Shown: positions 1 to 10,230 of the stretch, piece after piece
How the letters are laid out: each line of letters begins with the position of its first letter
Numbering within the stretch: the stretch's first letter is position 1
Assembly (NCBI GenBank): GCA_044223665.1
Contig: JBGALT010000012.1
Span: 25,948 to 89,947, forward strand
Source of the DNA: JBBSAT01 sp044223665
GTDB taxonomy: Bacteria; Myxococcota_A; Polyangia; Polyangiales; Sandaracinaceae
Length of the DNA stretch: 64,000 nucleotides
Reading direction: 5' to 3'
The notes under the pieces: model-generated
Seen by the model: only the letters and a program-made list of their open reading frames with translations
What the model was told of the DNA's origin: nothing
Database searches by the model: none
Translations under genes and position numbers: made by a program

Positions 1-1
1 T

Positions 2-1201
2 CTGCTTCGCATGTTCCACTTGATCGCCGGGATCATGTGGATCGGCACCTCGTTCTACTTCGTGTGGCTCGACTTCGCGTTCCAGCCGCTGCCGGACGGC
101 CCCGAGAGCGAAGCGGCGAAGAAGGAAGGCGCGGTGGGCGAGACCTTCATGGTCCACGGCGGTCTCTTCTATCGCGTCGAGAAGCGGCAGCCCGTCGTGA
201 TGCCGAAGGTGCTGCACTGGTTCAAGTACGAAGCGCTGCTCACGTGGGTGAGCGGCATCTGCCTGCTCGTCCTGCTCTACTGGTGGATCGGCGGCGGCAC
301 GCAGCTCGTCGATCCGAGCCGCGTGTCGATGCATCCGCACGCCGCGATGGCGGTGTCGGCGGGCGTGCTCGTCTTCGGCTGGGCGATCTACGACACGCTC
401 TGGAAGCTCGTCGCCCGAATCGGACCTCCGTCCACCGCCGCCGGTGCACGCGCCGAGAAGCTCGCCATCGCCTTCTCGCTCGTGCTCTTGCTCGGCGTGA
501 TCGTCGGGCTCTGCTCGATCTTCACGGGCCGCGTCGCGTTCATCCACGTCGGCGCGCTGCTCGGCACGATCATGATCGCCAACGTGTGGATGCGGATCCT
601 GCCGGCCCAGAGGCGGATGATCGCCGCGCGCCTGGCGGGGAAAGAGCCCGACTGGAGCGAAGGCGCCGCCGCCAAGCAGCGCTCGCTCCACAACAGCTAC
701 GCGACGATCCCCGTGCTCGTCACGATGCTGAGCAACCACTTCTCGTTCGTCTTCGACCACCGACTGAACTGGCTCTTGCTCTGTTGTCTCGTGATCGCGG
801 GCGCGAGCGTGCGTCACCTGATGATCACGATCGAGCGGCAGCAGACCGCCACGTGGGCGTTCGTTCCGGCGATCGGCGGGGTCGTCGCGGCGGTGGCGCT
901 CACGTGGCCGACGCCGCCGCCCGTCGACACCTCGCCGCGCGTGTCGTTCTCCGAGGCGAACGACATCCTCACGCGCCGCTGCCACCGCTGTCACAGCGCG
1001 ACGCCGACCGACGAGGTGTGGACGAGCCCGCCCGCCGGCGTGACCTTCGACACCGCCGACTCGATCATCGCCTACGCGCCGCGCATCCGCTTCCGCGCCG
1101 TGGAAGCGCGGACGATGCCCCTCGGAAACGCCACGCACATCACCGACGAAGAGCGCGAGATCCTGCGCCGCTGGATCGATCAAGGAGCCCACGGACCGTG
1201 A
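2..1201 (+). CDS. puuD: Urate hydroxylase PuuD, membrane-bound, cytochrome c fused (5' partial)
   Basis: Membrane urate oxidase that converts urate to 5-hydroxyisourate; in this family electrons are thought to leave through the C-terminal cytochrome c. The frame is open to the window edge. The first Met (position 11) falls inside the first membrane segment (FHLIAGIMWIGTSFYFVWL), so the real start lies upstream. Several further hydrophobic segments follow, at roughly residues 75-95, 115-130, 155-200, 255-275 and 285-300. A CHRCH haem-binding motif sits at nt 980-994 near the C-terminus, in a small cytochrome c domain ending with a Met-rich axial-ligand region (ARTMPLGN). The stop overlaps the allB start by 4 bp (GTGA). 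The context of allB, alc, uraD and uraH supports urate breakdown. Confidence 0.93.
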   Translation: MLRMFHLIAGIMWIGTSFYFVWLDFAFQPLPDGPESEAAKKEGAVGETFMVHGGLFYRVEKRQPVVMPKVLHWFKYEALLTWVSGICLLVLLYWWIGGGTQLVDPSRVSMHPHAAMAVSAGVLVFGWAIYDTLWKLVARIGPPSTAAGARAEKLAIAFSLVLLLGVIVGLCSIFTGRVAFIHVGALLGTIMIANVWMRILPAQRRMIAARLAGKEPDWSEGAAAKQRSLHNSYATIPVLVTMLSNHFSFVFDHRLNWLLLCCLVIAGASVRHLMITIERQQTATWAFVPAIGGVVAAVALTWPTPPPVDTSPRVSFSEANDILTRRCHRCHSATPTDEVWTSPPAGVTFDTADSIIAYAPRIRFRAVEARTMPLGNATHITDEEREILRRWIDQGAHGP

Positions 1202-2529
1202 CCGCGCCGCATCGAAGCGTCGTCCGCAGCGAGCGCGTGCTGCTCGACGGCGCGTTCCGTCCTGCTGCCATCGTGATCGAGGGCGGCCGCATCGCCGACG
1301 TCGCTCCCTTCGGCGAGCCCTTCGGCGCGGGCACGGTCGTCGAGACGCGGAGCGAGGCGATCCTGCCCGGCCTCGTCGACACGCACGTCCACGTGAACGA
1401 GCCGGGGCGTACCGAGTGGGAGGGCTTCGTCACCGCGACGCGCGCCGCCGCCGCCGGTGGCGTGACGACGCTCGTCGACATGCCGCTCAACTGCATCCCC
1501 GTCACCACGAGCGAGGCAGCGCTCGACGAGAAGATGCGCGCGATCGGCTCCATCCTCGAGGTCGACGTCGGCCTCTGGGGCGGCGTGGTGCCTGGCAACG
1601 CGCGCGAGCTCGCGAAAATGGCCGACCGCGGGATCCGCGGCGCGAAGTGCTTTCTGTGTCACTCGGGGATCGACGACTTCCCCAAGAGCACCGAGCACGA
1701 CCTCGCGGCGGCCATGCCGGTGCTGCGCGAGGCCGGGATCCCGCTCTTGGTGCACGCCGAGCTCGAGGACGCCGCGATCCCCTCGTGCAGCGAGGTCACC
1801 CGCTCGTACGCGGCGTTCCTGAAGACGCGGCCCGCCTCGATGGAGGAGCGCGCGATCGCGATGGTGATCGAGCTCTGCCGCCAGACGCGCTGCCGCGTGC
1901 ACGTCGTGCACCTCTCGACGGCGAGCGCGCTCCCGATGATCGCCGCCGCCAAGGACGAGGGTCTCCCCTTCACCGTCGAGACGTGCCCGCACTATCTGTG
2001 TCTCGAGGCCGAGGGCGTGCCCGACGGCGCGACGCACTACAAGTGCATGCCGCCGATCCGCGACCACGCGAACCGAGAGGGCCTCTGGCGCGGCGTGGAA
2101 GAAGGCGTGATCGACCTCGTCACCAGCGATCACTCGCCGTGCACGCCCGGCCTCAAGAAGCCCGAGATCGGGGACTTCTGCGGCGCGTGGGGCGGCATCG
2201 CCGCGCTCTCCTTGGGCCTGCCCGCCGTGTGGACGGAAGCGCGCGCGCGCGGCGTCGGGCTCGAGGACGTCGTGCGCGAGATGAGCGAGTCGCCAGCGCG
2301 CCTCGCGGGGCTGGGCGCACGCAAGGGCCGCATCGGACGCGGCATGGACGCCGATCTCTGCGCGTTCGATCCCGACGCGCCGTGGACCGTGACCGAAGAC
2401 GCGCTGCCGTTCCGGCACAAGGTCTCGCCGTTCTGTGGCCGCGCGCTCGTCGGTCGCGTCGCGCGAACGTGGCTGCGCGGCGTCGCGACCGACGGCGCCG
2501 CTCGGGGCGCACTCTTGCTCGGTGGCTGA
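1198..2529 (+). CDS. allB: Allantoinase
   Basis: Cyclic amidohydrolase that opens allantoin to allantoate in the cytoplasm. 443 residues from a GTG start; AAGGAG at 1182-1187 is well placed for it and the start overlaps the puuD stop. The dinuclear metal site shows as DTHVHVNEPG near residues 61-71, a probable carboxylated Lys at about residue 150 (GAKCFL), later His residues (HVVHLS) and TSDHSPC. The order LVDTHVH...EPGRTEWEGF favours allantoinase over dihydropyrimidinase, and the urate operon supports this. Length is normal for the family. Confidence 0.95.
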   Translation: MTAPHRSVVRSERVLLDGAFRPAAIVIEGGRIADVAPFGEPFGAGTVVETRSEAILPGLVDTHVHVNEPGRTEWEGFVTATRAAAAGGVTTLVDMPLNCIPVTTSEAALDEKMRAIGSILEVDVGLWGGVVPGNARELAKMADRGIRGAKCFLCHSGIDDFPKSTEHDLAAAMPVLREAGIPLLVHAELEDAAIPSCSEVTRSYAAFLKTRPASMEERAIAMVIELCRQTRCRVHVVHLSTASALPMIAAAKDEGLPFTVETCPHYLCLEAEGVPDGATHYKCMPPIRDHANREGLWRGVEEGVIDLVTSDHSPCTPGLKKPEIGDFCGAWGGIAALSLGLPAVWTEARARGVGLEDVVREMSESPARLAGLGARKGRIGRGMDADLCAFDPDAPWTVTEDALPFRHKVSPFCGRALVGRVARTWLRGVATDGAARGALLLGG

Positions 2530-2566
2530 TCGTTCGCGCCACGCGACGATTCTGGGACGTAGTAGC

Positions 2567-3976
2567 TCAGCCGACGTCGCCCGCGTGCTCCACGCGGTGC
2601 GCGCCGTGCGCGCCGAACCACACGTCGTAGATGGGCAGCCCCTTCGCGAGGCGGCCGAGCGTGGCCCCGAGCTGCTGGTCACCGAGCGCGCGCATCTCCG
2701 CGAGCAGAGGCTCGTGGTGCGAGGAGCCGAGATCCAGCGTGTCACCTTGCCGGACCAGGAAGTGCGCGAGCTCCTGGCGGAGGTGGTCCGCGACCTGCGG
2801 GTGCGCGACGAACATCTGCAGGCCGCCCGCGGTGGGCGAGACCAGCGGGATGGCGCTGAACGGACGCAGCGAGGGCTCGTCGACGTGGACGCGCACCACG
2901 GCGCCCTCGTCGTGCGCGCCGGGCAGCACCGTGTACTCCGCATCGACGGCCCCGCCCCATCGCGCGCGGAAGAACGACTGGAGCACCGTCTTGACGAGCT
3001 CCGGGCGGGCGCCGTAGGCCTCCGCGGCGGTCATGACGAGGCGCAGGTGACCGCACCCGACGTGGCCCGGAGCGAGGGCGTGCTCGAGCAGCGCCTCGCG
3101 CAAGTGCACCGGCGGCGCCGCGAGGAACGCGCGCCACTGGATGCCCTCGCTGATCCCGCGGATGGCCGCGTCGAAGCGCTTGTCCCCGCGGATGGCCTTG
3201 ATGAGCTCGTTGGACGCGTGGACGTCGGTGTGCAGGTAGAAGCGGCCGAGCACGTCGAGGCGGCGCGCGAAGATCTCGCGGACCGTCAGCGCGGTGAGCT
3301 TGGTGCCCGTGATGCGCTCCACCGCCGCCAGCGCGAGCAAGAGCTCGCCCGAGTCGCCCCCCGGCGTCCCGATCACGCCGGTCTCGTCGCGGCCGTCCAC
3401 GCACGACAGGCGCCCGTGCAGGAGCAACGCGGCGAGCTTCATCCACCGCACGCTGCTCGTCTCGCCGATGTGCGCGGTGATCGCCTCGAGCGAGAGCGGC
3501 TTCTCGGCCTTGGTGGTGACGGGGTCCTCGCGGAGCACGTCGCGGCGCGCGAGGATCGCCGGGTCGCGCACGGTCTGGAAGCCCAGGTACTTCCAGCTGA
3601 CCATGCCGCCGATCATCGACGCCGCGAAGGGCATGCCGGCCTGCTCGAGCTGCTTGGCGAGCGGCGCCGAGCGCTCGCCCGCGCGCGAGACGAGGATGAC
3701 CTTCGCCTCGGGCCCGAGACGCTCGACCAGGCTCGGCACGCGGTCTCGGGGAATCCAGTCGGCCCCCGGGATGTGACCGAGCGGGCCCACGAGCTCGTCG
3801 GCCTCGCGCACGTCGATGATGCGCACCGAGCGTCCCTGGACCGCGACGAACTCCGGCCAGACGAGCGGCGAGCCACTCGGCGAGCGCTCGAGCGCGGCCA
3901 CCCAGTTGGTACGGAGCATCCGCTCGGCCTGGGAGGCGGTGCCGATCGGAGGGATGCGCGGATCGACGTCGGTCAT
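2567..3976 (-). CDS. Rhodanese-domain protein with uncharacterised C-terminal domain
   Basis: 469 residues from an ATG at 3976, preceded by AAGGG; a TACTCT -10-like hexamer lies about 25 bp upstream (4002-4007). The N-terminal part (about residues 35-140) is a rhodanese fold with IDVREADE and the active-site-loop position ILVSRAGERS. The usual catalytic Cys of the CxxxxR loop is replaced by Ser, so sulfurtransferase activity is doubtful. The remainder (about residues 160-469) is a large soluble domain I do not recognise, with a VGCGHLRL segment. It sits inside the urate operon on the opposite strand, which may mean a linked role or simple insertion; I cannot decide. Confidence 0.75.
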   Translation of the reverse strand: MTDVDPRIPPIGTASQAERMLRTNWVAALERSPSGSPLVWPEFVAVQGRSVRIIDVREADELVGPLGHIPGADWIPRDRVPSLVERLGPEAKVILVSRAGERSAPLAKQLEQAGMPFAASMIGGMVSWKYLGFQTVRDPAILARRDVLREDPVTTKAEKPLSLEAITAHIGETSSVRWMKLAALLLHGRLSCVDGRDETGVIGTPGGDSGELLLALAAVERITGTKLTALTVREIFARRLDVLGRFYLHTDVHASNELIKAIRGDKRFDAAIRGISEGIQWRAFLAAPPVHLREALLEHALAPGHVGCGHLRLVMTAAEAYGARPELVKTVLQSFFRARWGGAVDAEYTVLPGAHDEGAVVRVHVDEPSLRPFSAIPLVSPTAGGLQMFVAHPQVADHLRQELAHFLVRQGDTLDLGSSHHEPLLAEMRALGDQQLGATLGRLAKGLPIYDVWFGAHGAHRVEHAGDVG

Positions 3977-4155
3977 GACGTGGCCCTTCGTCGGTCGCGA
4001 GAGTAGCCGACCTCGCCGGCCGCGCGCGCTGCCGGATCCGGCGGGGCGGGATCGCTCGCGGTCGCCCTCGGGCGATCCCTCCGGGCCGGCAACTGGGCGT
4101 GCACGCAGCGCGGCAGGAGCGCTATCGTCGCGCGGTCGTCGCGAGGGGAGTGAAC

Positions 4156-5208
4156 ATGAGCGCCAAGGATCCGGGTGGGGCAACGTTCGTCGGGCTGGTG
4201 GATCTCGCCTCCGAGGAGATGGGCGGGCGAGCGCTCGCGTGCAGCGACGACTTCTTCGCCGGCATGGAGAACATGCTGAAGCCCGGGCGGGGCGTGTTCC
4301 TGGAGGGCGAGTACACCGATCGCGGCAAGTGGATGGACGGCTGGGAGAGTCGTCGCAAGCGCGGGCCCGGCCACGACTGGTGCATCGTGAAGCTCGGCGT
4401 GCGCGGCGCGGTGCGCGCGCTCGACGTCGACACCAACCACTTCCTCGGCAACCACCCGCCCTTCGCGTCGGTCGAGGCCACGTGCGCGAGCGCGGAGGCG
4501 CGCGTCGACGAGCTCGAGAAGGCGTCGTGGACGGAGATCCTCCCCGTCTCGCCGCTCCGCCCCGGCTCGCAGAACCTCTTCGCGATCGACGACGTCTCCA
4601 CCTACACGCACCTGCGACTGCGGATCTACCCCGACGGCGGGGTCGCCCGCTTCAAGGTGTGGGGGCGGCCCGATCCGGACTGGGAGCATCCGGAGGTGGA
4701 CGAGGAGACGAGGCCTCGCCTGCGCGCAGGCGAGGCCGACCTCGCCGCGCTCCGCAACGGCGGCCAGACGCTCGCGTGCAGCGACGCGTTCTTCGGGCCG
4801 ATGCACCACCTGATCTCGCCCGGCCGCGCCGCGAACATGGGCGGTGGGTGGGAGACGCGCCGCAAGCGCATGCCGGGCCACGACTGGATCCTCGTGAAGC
4901 TCGGCGCCGCCGGAACGGTCGGCCTCGTCGAGGCGGACACGAACCACTTCAAGGGCAACTACGCCGACCGGATCGCGATCCGCGGGATCCACGCGCCGGG
5001 CGCCCGCATCACCGATCTCGTGGCGGTCGGCGCCTACTCGAGCGTGCCCGAGTGGACGACGATCCTCCCCGAGACGAAGCTCGCCGCCTCGACGCGGCAC
5101 TTCTTCCGCGACGAGCTCGCGGCGCGCGGGCCCTTCACGCACGTTCGGCTCGACGTGTTCCCGGACGGCGGCGTGAGCCGCCTGCGCGTGTGGGGCACGC
5201 GCCCGTGA
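4156..5208 (+). CDS. alc: Allantoicase
   Basis: Hydrolyses allantoate to ureidoglycolate and urea. 350 residues made of two homologous halves, each with an ALACSD segment and an (R)RKRxPGHDWxxVKLG motif, the internal duplication typical of allantoicases. ATG at 4156 was chosen because GAGGGGAG lies just upstream; a TATCGT hexamer at 4123-4128 could be the -10. A more upstream in-frame start exists but runs through non-family sequence. The stop overlaps the uraD GTG start. Confidence 0.95.
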   Translation: MSAKDPGGATFVGLVDLASEEMGGRALACSDDFFAGMENMLKPGRGVFLEGEYTDRGKWMDGWESRRKRGPGHDWCIVKLGVRGAVRALDVDTNHFLGNHPPFASVEATCASAEARVDELEKASWTEILPVSPLRPGSQNLFAIDDVSTYTHLRLRIYPDGGVARFKVWGRPDPDWEHPEVDEETRPRLRAGEADLAALRNGGQTLACSDAFFGPMHHLISPGRAANMGGGWETRRKRMPGHDWILVKLGAAGTVGLVEADTNHFKGNYADRIAIRGIHAPGARITDLVAVGAYSSVPEWTTILPETKLAASTRHFFRDELAARGPFTHVRLDVFPDGGVSRLRVWGTRP

Positions 5209-5711
5209 GCGCTGCGGCGAAGCTGGATGCGGCCAGCGAGAGCGAGGCGCGCACGATGCTCGAGCGCGTCAACGGCGCCTCGCGCTGGGTCGAGGGCATG
5301 TGCGCGCGCCGGCCCTTCGGGAGCGACGCTGCGCTCTTCGCGGCCGCCGACGAGGTATGGCGCGGCATGGGGCGCGAGGACGTGCTCGAGGCGCTCTCGC
5401 ATCATCCGCGCATCGGCGCGAACCTCGACGAGCTCCGGAAGAAGTACGCCTCGACCGCGTCGTGGGCGGCGAGCGAGCAGGCGGGCGCGGGCACTGCGTC
5501 GGAGGCGACGCTGGTGGCGCTTCGAGACGCCAACCTGCGCTTCGAGCAGCGCTTCGGTCACATCTTCGTCGTCTGCGCGACCGGAAAGTCCGCGGCCGAG
5601 ATGCTCGCGATTCTCGAAGGGCGCATCGGCGCCGATCCCGATACCGAGCTCGCCGTCGCGGCCGGCGAGCAAGCGAAGATCACCCGCATCCGCCTGGAGA
5701 AGCTCGCATGA
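5205..5711 (+). CDS. uraD: OHCU decarboxylase
   Basis: Decarboxylates 2-oxo-4-hydroxy-4-carboxy-5-ureidoimidazoline to S-allantoin. 168 residues, all helical in character, with the family HHPRIG motif around the catalytic His and the FEQRFGHIFVVCATGKSAAEML block. GTG start overlaps the alc stop (GTGA) and the gene overlaps uraH by 4 bp (ATGA), so translation is probably coupled through the operon. Confidence 0.95.
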   Translation: MSAAAKLDAASESEARTMLERVNGASRWVEGMCARRPFGSDAALFAAADEVWRGMGREDVLEALSHHPRIGANLDELRKKYASTASWAASEQAGAGTASEATLVALRDANLRFEQRFGHIFVVCATGKSAAEMLAILEGRIGADPDTELAVAAGEQAKITRIRLEKLA

Positions 5712-6079
5712 CCGAGACGACGCCATCGACTCCGCCGCCGCGCGGCCCACTCACCACGCACATCCTCGACGTGTCACTCGGCCGACCGGCGAGCGGCGTC
5801 GCGGTGCGCCTGCACCGCCTCGAAGGCGACGTGTTCCTCGATCTCGGCGGCGGCGTCACCGATGCCGACGGCCGGCTCGCGGGCCTGCTGCCTCCCGGCG
5901 GCCTGAAGCTCGGGACATATCGCCTCACCTTCGGCGTCGGCGACTACTTCGCGGCGTCGCACCGCTCGAGCTTCTACCCCTACGTCGACGTGGTCTTCGT
6001 GGTCGAGAGCACGGATCAGCACCACCACGTGCCGCTGCTCCTGAGCCCGTTCGGCTACTCGACGTACCGCGGCAGCTGA
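5708..6079 (+). CDS. uraH: 5-hydroxyisourate hydrolase (transthyretin-like)
   Basis: Opens 5-hydroxyisourate, the PuuD product, to OHCU for UraD. 123 residues, normal length. Conserved N-terminal THILDVSLGRPA and C-terminal YSTYRGS tetrapeptide signature (YRGS) are present, as is the HHHVPLLLSPFGYSTYR block. GGAGAA precedes the ATG. Last gene of the operon; a perfect inverted repeat follows 8 bp after the stop. Confidence 0.96.
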   Translation: MTETTPSTPPPRGPLTTHILDVSLGRPASGVAVRLHRLEGDVFLDLGGGVTDADGRLAGLLPPGGLKLGTYRLTFGVGDYFAASHRSSFYPYVDVVFVVESTDQHHHVPLLLSPFGYSTYRGS

Positions 6080-6086
6080 GAGGGTC

Positions 6087-6119
6087 GCTGAATCGGCTCG
6101 GCACCCTCGCCGATTCAGC
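6087..6119 (+). terminator. Hairpin ending the urate operon
   Basis: Perfect 11-bp inverted repeat GCTGAATCGGC / GCCGATTCAGC with an 11-nt loop, starting 8 bp after the uraH stop. No T-run follows, as is common in very GC-rich genomes, so whether it terminates transcription is inferred. Confidence 0.55.
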
Positions 6120-6183
6120 AACACTCGTCGAGGCTTCGTGTCCGAAGCGGACGGCCGCGCGGGCGCGTGGTATTCGTCGGCTC

Positions 6184-6495
6184 ATGCAACACGACGACAA
6201 GCTGGGACGACGCGAGCTCCTCGAGCGCAGCCTTCTCGTTCTCGCCGCGGCGCCGGTCCTCGGCGCTTGCGGCTCGAGCGGCCCCGACTGCTCGAGCACC
6301 GCCGGGCTCGAGGCCTCCGCCGTCGCCAATCGCACCGCGCAGGGCTACGTCGAGCACAGCACGCGCTCGAGCGCGCACTGCCGCGAGTGCCGCTTCTACA
6401 CCGCGGGCGCGCCGAGCGCGTGCGGCACCTGCCAGGTGATCGGGGGACCGATCAACCCGGACGGGTACTGCAACCTGTTCTCCGCCGCGAGCTGA
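6184..6495 (+). CDS. High-potential iron-sulfur protein (HiPIP), exported
   Basis: 103-residue small electron carrier. The N-terminus has RRELLERSLLVLAAAPVLGACG, a twin-arginine-like signal with a lipobox-like LGAC, so it may be an exported, possibly lipid-anchored protein. The cluster ligands appear as CRECRFYT...ACGTC...GYC, matching the HiPIP Cys pattern. A TATTCG hexamer ends only 7 nt before the ATG, so the transcript may be nearly leaderless. Downstream of the urate operon hairpin; a role as electron acceptor for PuuD is possible but is only inference from proximity. Confidence 0.85.
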   Translation: MQHDDKLGRRELLERSLLVLAAAPVLGACGSSGPDCSSTAGLEASAVANRTAQGYVEHSTRSSAHCRECRFYTAGAPSACGTCQVIGGPINPDGYCNLFSAAS

Positions 6496-6507
6496 TCGCA
6501 GGGCCGG

Positions 6508-7116
6508 ATGAGCGCGCCCCCTCCTCGCGTCGGCCCGGTCCGCAAGCTGATCGGCCGCACCTGGCTGCGGGCCTTCGGCTGGCACGTCGAGGGCGCGCTG
6601 CCGGAGGACGGAAAGGCCGTCTTCGTCGCCGCGCCGCACACGAGCAACTGGGATCTGCCCTTCACGCTCGCGATCGCGTGGACGCTCGGGACGAACATCA
6701 GCTGGATCGGCAAGGACAAGCTCTTCCGGCGGCCCTTCGGCCCCTTCATGCGCGCGCTCGGCGGCGTGCCCGTGGTGCGCGGACAGAACGCGAACCAGGT
6801 CGAGGCGATCGCGCGGGCGATCCGCGACCAGCCGGCCGGCGTGTACGTCGTGATCGCGCCGAGCGGGACGCGCAGCAAGAAGGACCACTGGAAGAGCGGC
6901 TTCTATCGGATCGCCGAGCAGGCCGACGTGCCGCTGCTCCTGGGCTTCCTCGACTACGAGGGCAAGCGCGGGGGCCTGGGCCCGGCGCTCAAGCCCACGG
7001 GCGACGTGCACGCCGACATGGAGAAGATCCGCGCGTTCTACGCCGACAAATTCGGCAAGTTCAAGGAGCGCATGAGCACCGTGCGCCTCAAGGAAGAGGA
7101 CGAGCGCGGCGGCTGA
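6508..7116 (+). CDS. Lysophospholipid acyltransferase-like protein (PlsC fold)
   Basis: 202 residues. Contains the acyltransferase block I variant HTSNWD (usually NHxxxxD/HxxxxD), an FRRPFGPFMRALGGVPVVR segment and PSGTRS in place of EGTRS. These fit membrane-associated 1-acylglycerol-phosphate acyltransferases. The Ser for Glu change in the substrate motif and the small size mean the acyl acceptor cannot be stated. Starts 12 bp after the HiPIP stop. Its stop codon directly abuts the stop of the convergent hydrolase gene. Confidence 0.8.
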   Translation: MSAPPPRVGPVRKLIGRTWLRAFGWHVEGALPEDGKAVFVAAPHTSNWDLPFTLAIAWTLGTNISWIGKDKLFRRPFGPFMRALGGVPVVRGQNANQVEAIARAIRDQPAGVYVVIAPSGTRSKKDHWKSGFYRIAEQADVPLLLGFLDYEGKRGGLGPALKPTGDVHADMEKIRAFYADKFGKFKERMSTVRLKEEDERGG

Positions 7117-8022
7117 TCAACGCGTGAGCGCCTCGCGCAGCGCGCGGTCGCGGCTGGCGAGGAACGCGCGCGAGACGGGAGCACGCGGCGTCGTCGCATC
7201 GAAGCCGTGGTAGGCGCCCGGGACGACCTCGAGCGTGCACGGGACGCCGCTCGCGCGCAGGCGCTCGGCGTAGGCCACGTCCTCGTCGTGGAAGAGATCG
7301 GCCGTGCCGACGCCGATCCACGCCGGCGGGAGGCCGGCGAGCGAGGCCGCGCGCGCGGGCACCGCCTCGACCGCGACGCCGCCGGCCCCGAGGTAGGCAC
7401 GCCACGCGAAGACGTTGCTCGGATGGCTCCAGACGCGGACGCGGCGCTCGTCGATGCCCGTCCGCTGAGCGGTGCGATCGTCCAGCATCGGATAGACGAG
7501 CGACTGGTGCACGAGCGCAGGACCGCCGCGATCCCGCGCGCGGATGGCGAGCGCCGCCGCCAGGCCCCCGCCCGCGCTGACGCCGAGCACCGCGATCCGA
7601 TCGGCGCGCAGGGCGAGCGACTCGCCCTCGTCGGCCATCGCGCCGAGGACGGCGGTGGCGTCGTCGAGAGCCGCCGGATGTGGGTGATCGGGCGCGAGCC
7701 GGTAGTGCGGGGCGACGACGACGATACCGAGCTCGCGCGCGAGACGCCGACAACGCGCCGCGTCCTGCTGCGGCGTGCCGAGCACGTAGCCGCCGCCGTG
7801 GAGCCAGAGCAGCGCCGGGAGCGGGCCGACGCTCGCGCGCGGGCGGAACACCCACGCGCGCACGCCGCCGAGCCGTATGCCGCGGGCTTCGACGTCCGCA
7901 TCGCTGCGGGGCGCGGGCCACGCCGCGTACACGAGACGCAGCGCCCGCACGAGGCGCGGGCCCACGTCGTAGCGAGGCAGCCAGCGCGCGCGACGCGCGA
8001 GCTCCGGATGCCAATCGCTCAC
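7117..8022 (-). CDS. Alpha/beta hydrolase, hormone-sensitive-lipase family
   Basis: 301 residues, GTG start. Shows the HSL-family oxyanion motif HGGGYVLG, the nucleophile elbow GVSAGGG, the acid in a GTADLFHDED segment and the catalytic His in GAYHGFD. Hydrolyses small acyl esters; substrate unknown. No signal peptide. Its stop codon is immediately adjacent to the convergent acyltransferase stop (TGATCA). It lies 28 bp downstream of the thiolase gene and could be the last gene of that operon. Confidence 0.88.
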   Translation of the reverse strand: MSDWHPELARRARWLPRYDVGPRLVRALRLVYAAWPAPRSDADVEARGIRLGGVRAWVFRPRASVGPLPALLWLHGGGYVLGTPQQDAARCRRLARELGIVVVAPHYRLAPDHPHPAALDDATAVLGAMADEGESLALRADRIAVLGVSAGGGLAAALAIRARDRGGPALVHQSLVYPMLDDRTAQRTGIDERRVRVWSHPSNVFAWRAYLGAGGVAVEAVPARAASLAGLPPAWIGVGTADLFHDEDVAYAERLRASGVPCTLEVVPGAYHGFDATTPRAPVSRAFLASRDRALREALTR

Positions 8023-8050
8023 GAGCGTGTGCCCGTGCGATCCTCGGGCG

Positions 8051-9243
<1,193 letters not shown>

Positions 9244-9247
<4 letters not shown>

Positions 9248-10131
9248 GTCGACGTGCTCCTGCTCTTCACTTGGGTGACTTCGATCCAGGAATTCGCGAA
9301 CACCGGCTCCTCCGGATGTTCCTTCGTCTTGCACGACACGATCGTGCGGCCCTCTTCGCGCCAGCCGCTGATCTCGAGCGTGTCGCCCGGCCAGACGGGC
9401 CGCGAGAAGCGACCCGTGAACAGCTTCAGCTTGCTCGGATCGCCCCCGCACTCGTGCTTCACGATCGCGCGGCCCACGTACCCGTAGGTGCAGAGGCCGT
9501 GGAGGATCGGGCGTCCCTCGGTGACCTTCGCCGCCTTCTCGGCCGCGATGGGATCGGCGTGGAGCGGGTTGTAGTCGCCGCTCAGGCGATAGAGGAGCGC
9601 CTGATCGACGCTCGTCTTCTCGGTGACGACCCAGTCCGGCTCGCGCTCGGGGGCGCGCACACGCACGCTCTTGGGTGGCGGCGGACCGCCGTAGCCGCCG
9701 TCGAGCAGGTACATGATCGTCCACTCGGTCTCGCAGACGAGCTCGCCCTTCTCGTCGCGCGTCTCGGTCCCGAAGACGACCTGCGCCATGCGCTTCAGAT
9801 CCCCGACGCTCAGGACCGTGCCGATCGTGGTGAGCGTGCCTTCCGGCGCGAAGGGCTTGTGCAGCCTGATGCTCTGCCCGCCGTGCACCACGCCCGCGAA
9901 GTCGCCGCCGACGACGTCGAAGAGCGCCTTGCACGCCTCGTAGGTCGGGATGACGGCATAGGTCGGCAGCACCTTGGCGCCCTTGCCGTCCGCGCCCTCG
10001 TAGACGAAGTCGAGCTCGCGCTGCCCGCTGCCGACACCGAGCGCGTAGAGCGCGATGTCGCGGAAGCCGTATCGGAACGTGAGAGGCGGGCTCTTCTTGC
10101 CCTGAGCGCTCGGATCGAGAGGCTTGGCCAT
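9244..10131 (-). CDS. MaoC-type (R)-specific enoyl-CoA hydratase, double hotdog
   Basis: 295 residues in two hotdog repeats, like the hydratase-2 domain of peroxisomal multifunctional enzyme. The C-terminal half has the hydratase signature YNPLHADP with GRPILHGLCTYG. It hydrates trans-2-enoyl-CoA to (R)-3-hydroxyacyl-CoA. Start MAKPLDPS chosen because the longer upstream frame has no family resemblance. Directly upstream of, and coupled to, the thiolase gene. Confidence 0.9.
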
Positions 10132-10230
10132 GAACGAGAGTCTCGTAGCGTCGCCGTCGGAGCGGCGCCAGGGCCGCGCATCGCGCTTGCGGCCGGCCGT
10201 GAGCGGTCGCACGCTCTGCCGTGGTTGCGC

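Noticed and set aside
1180..2943. Long minus-strand open frame opposite allB
   Set aside because: Arg/Ala-rich translation with no family resemblance; a shadow of the allB codon pattern in GC-rich DNA.
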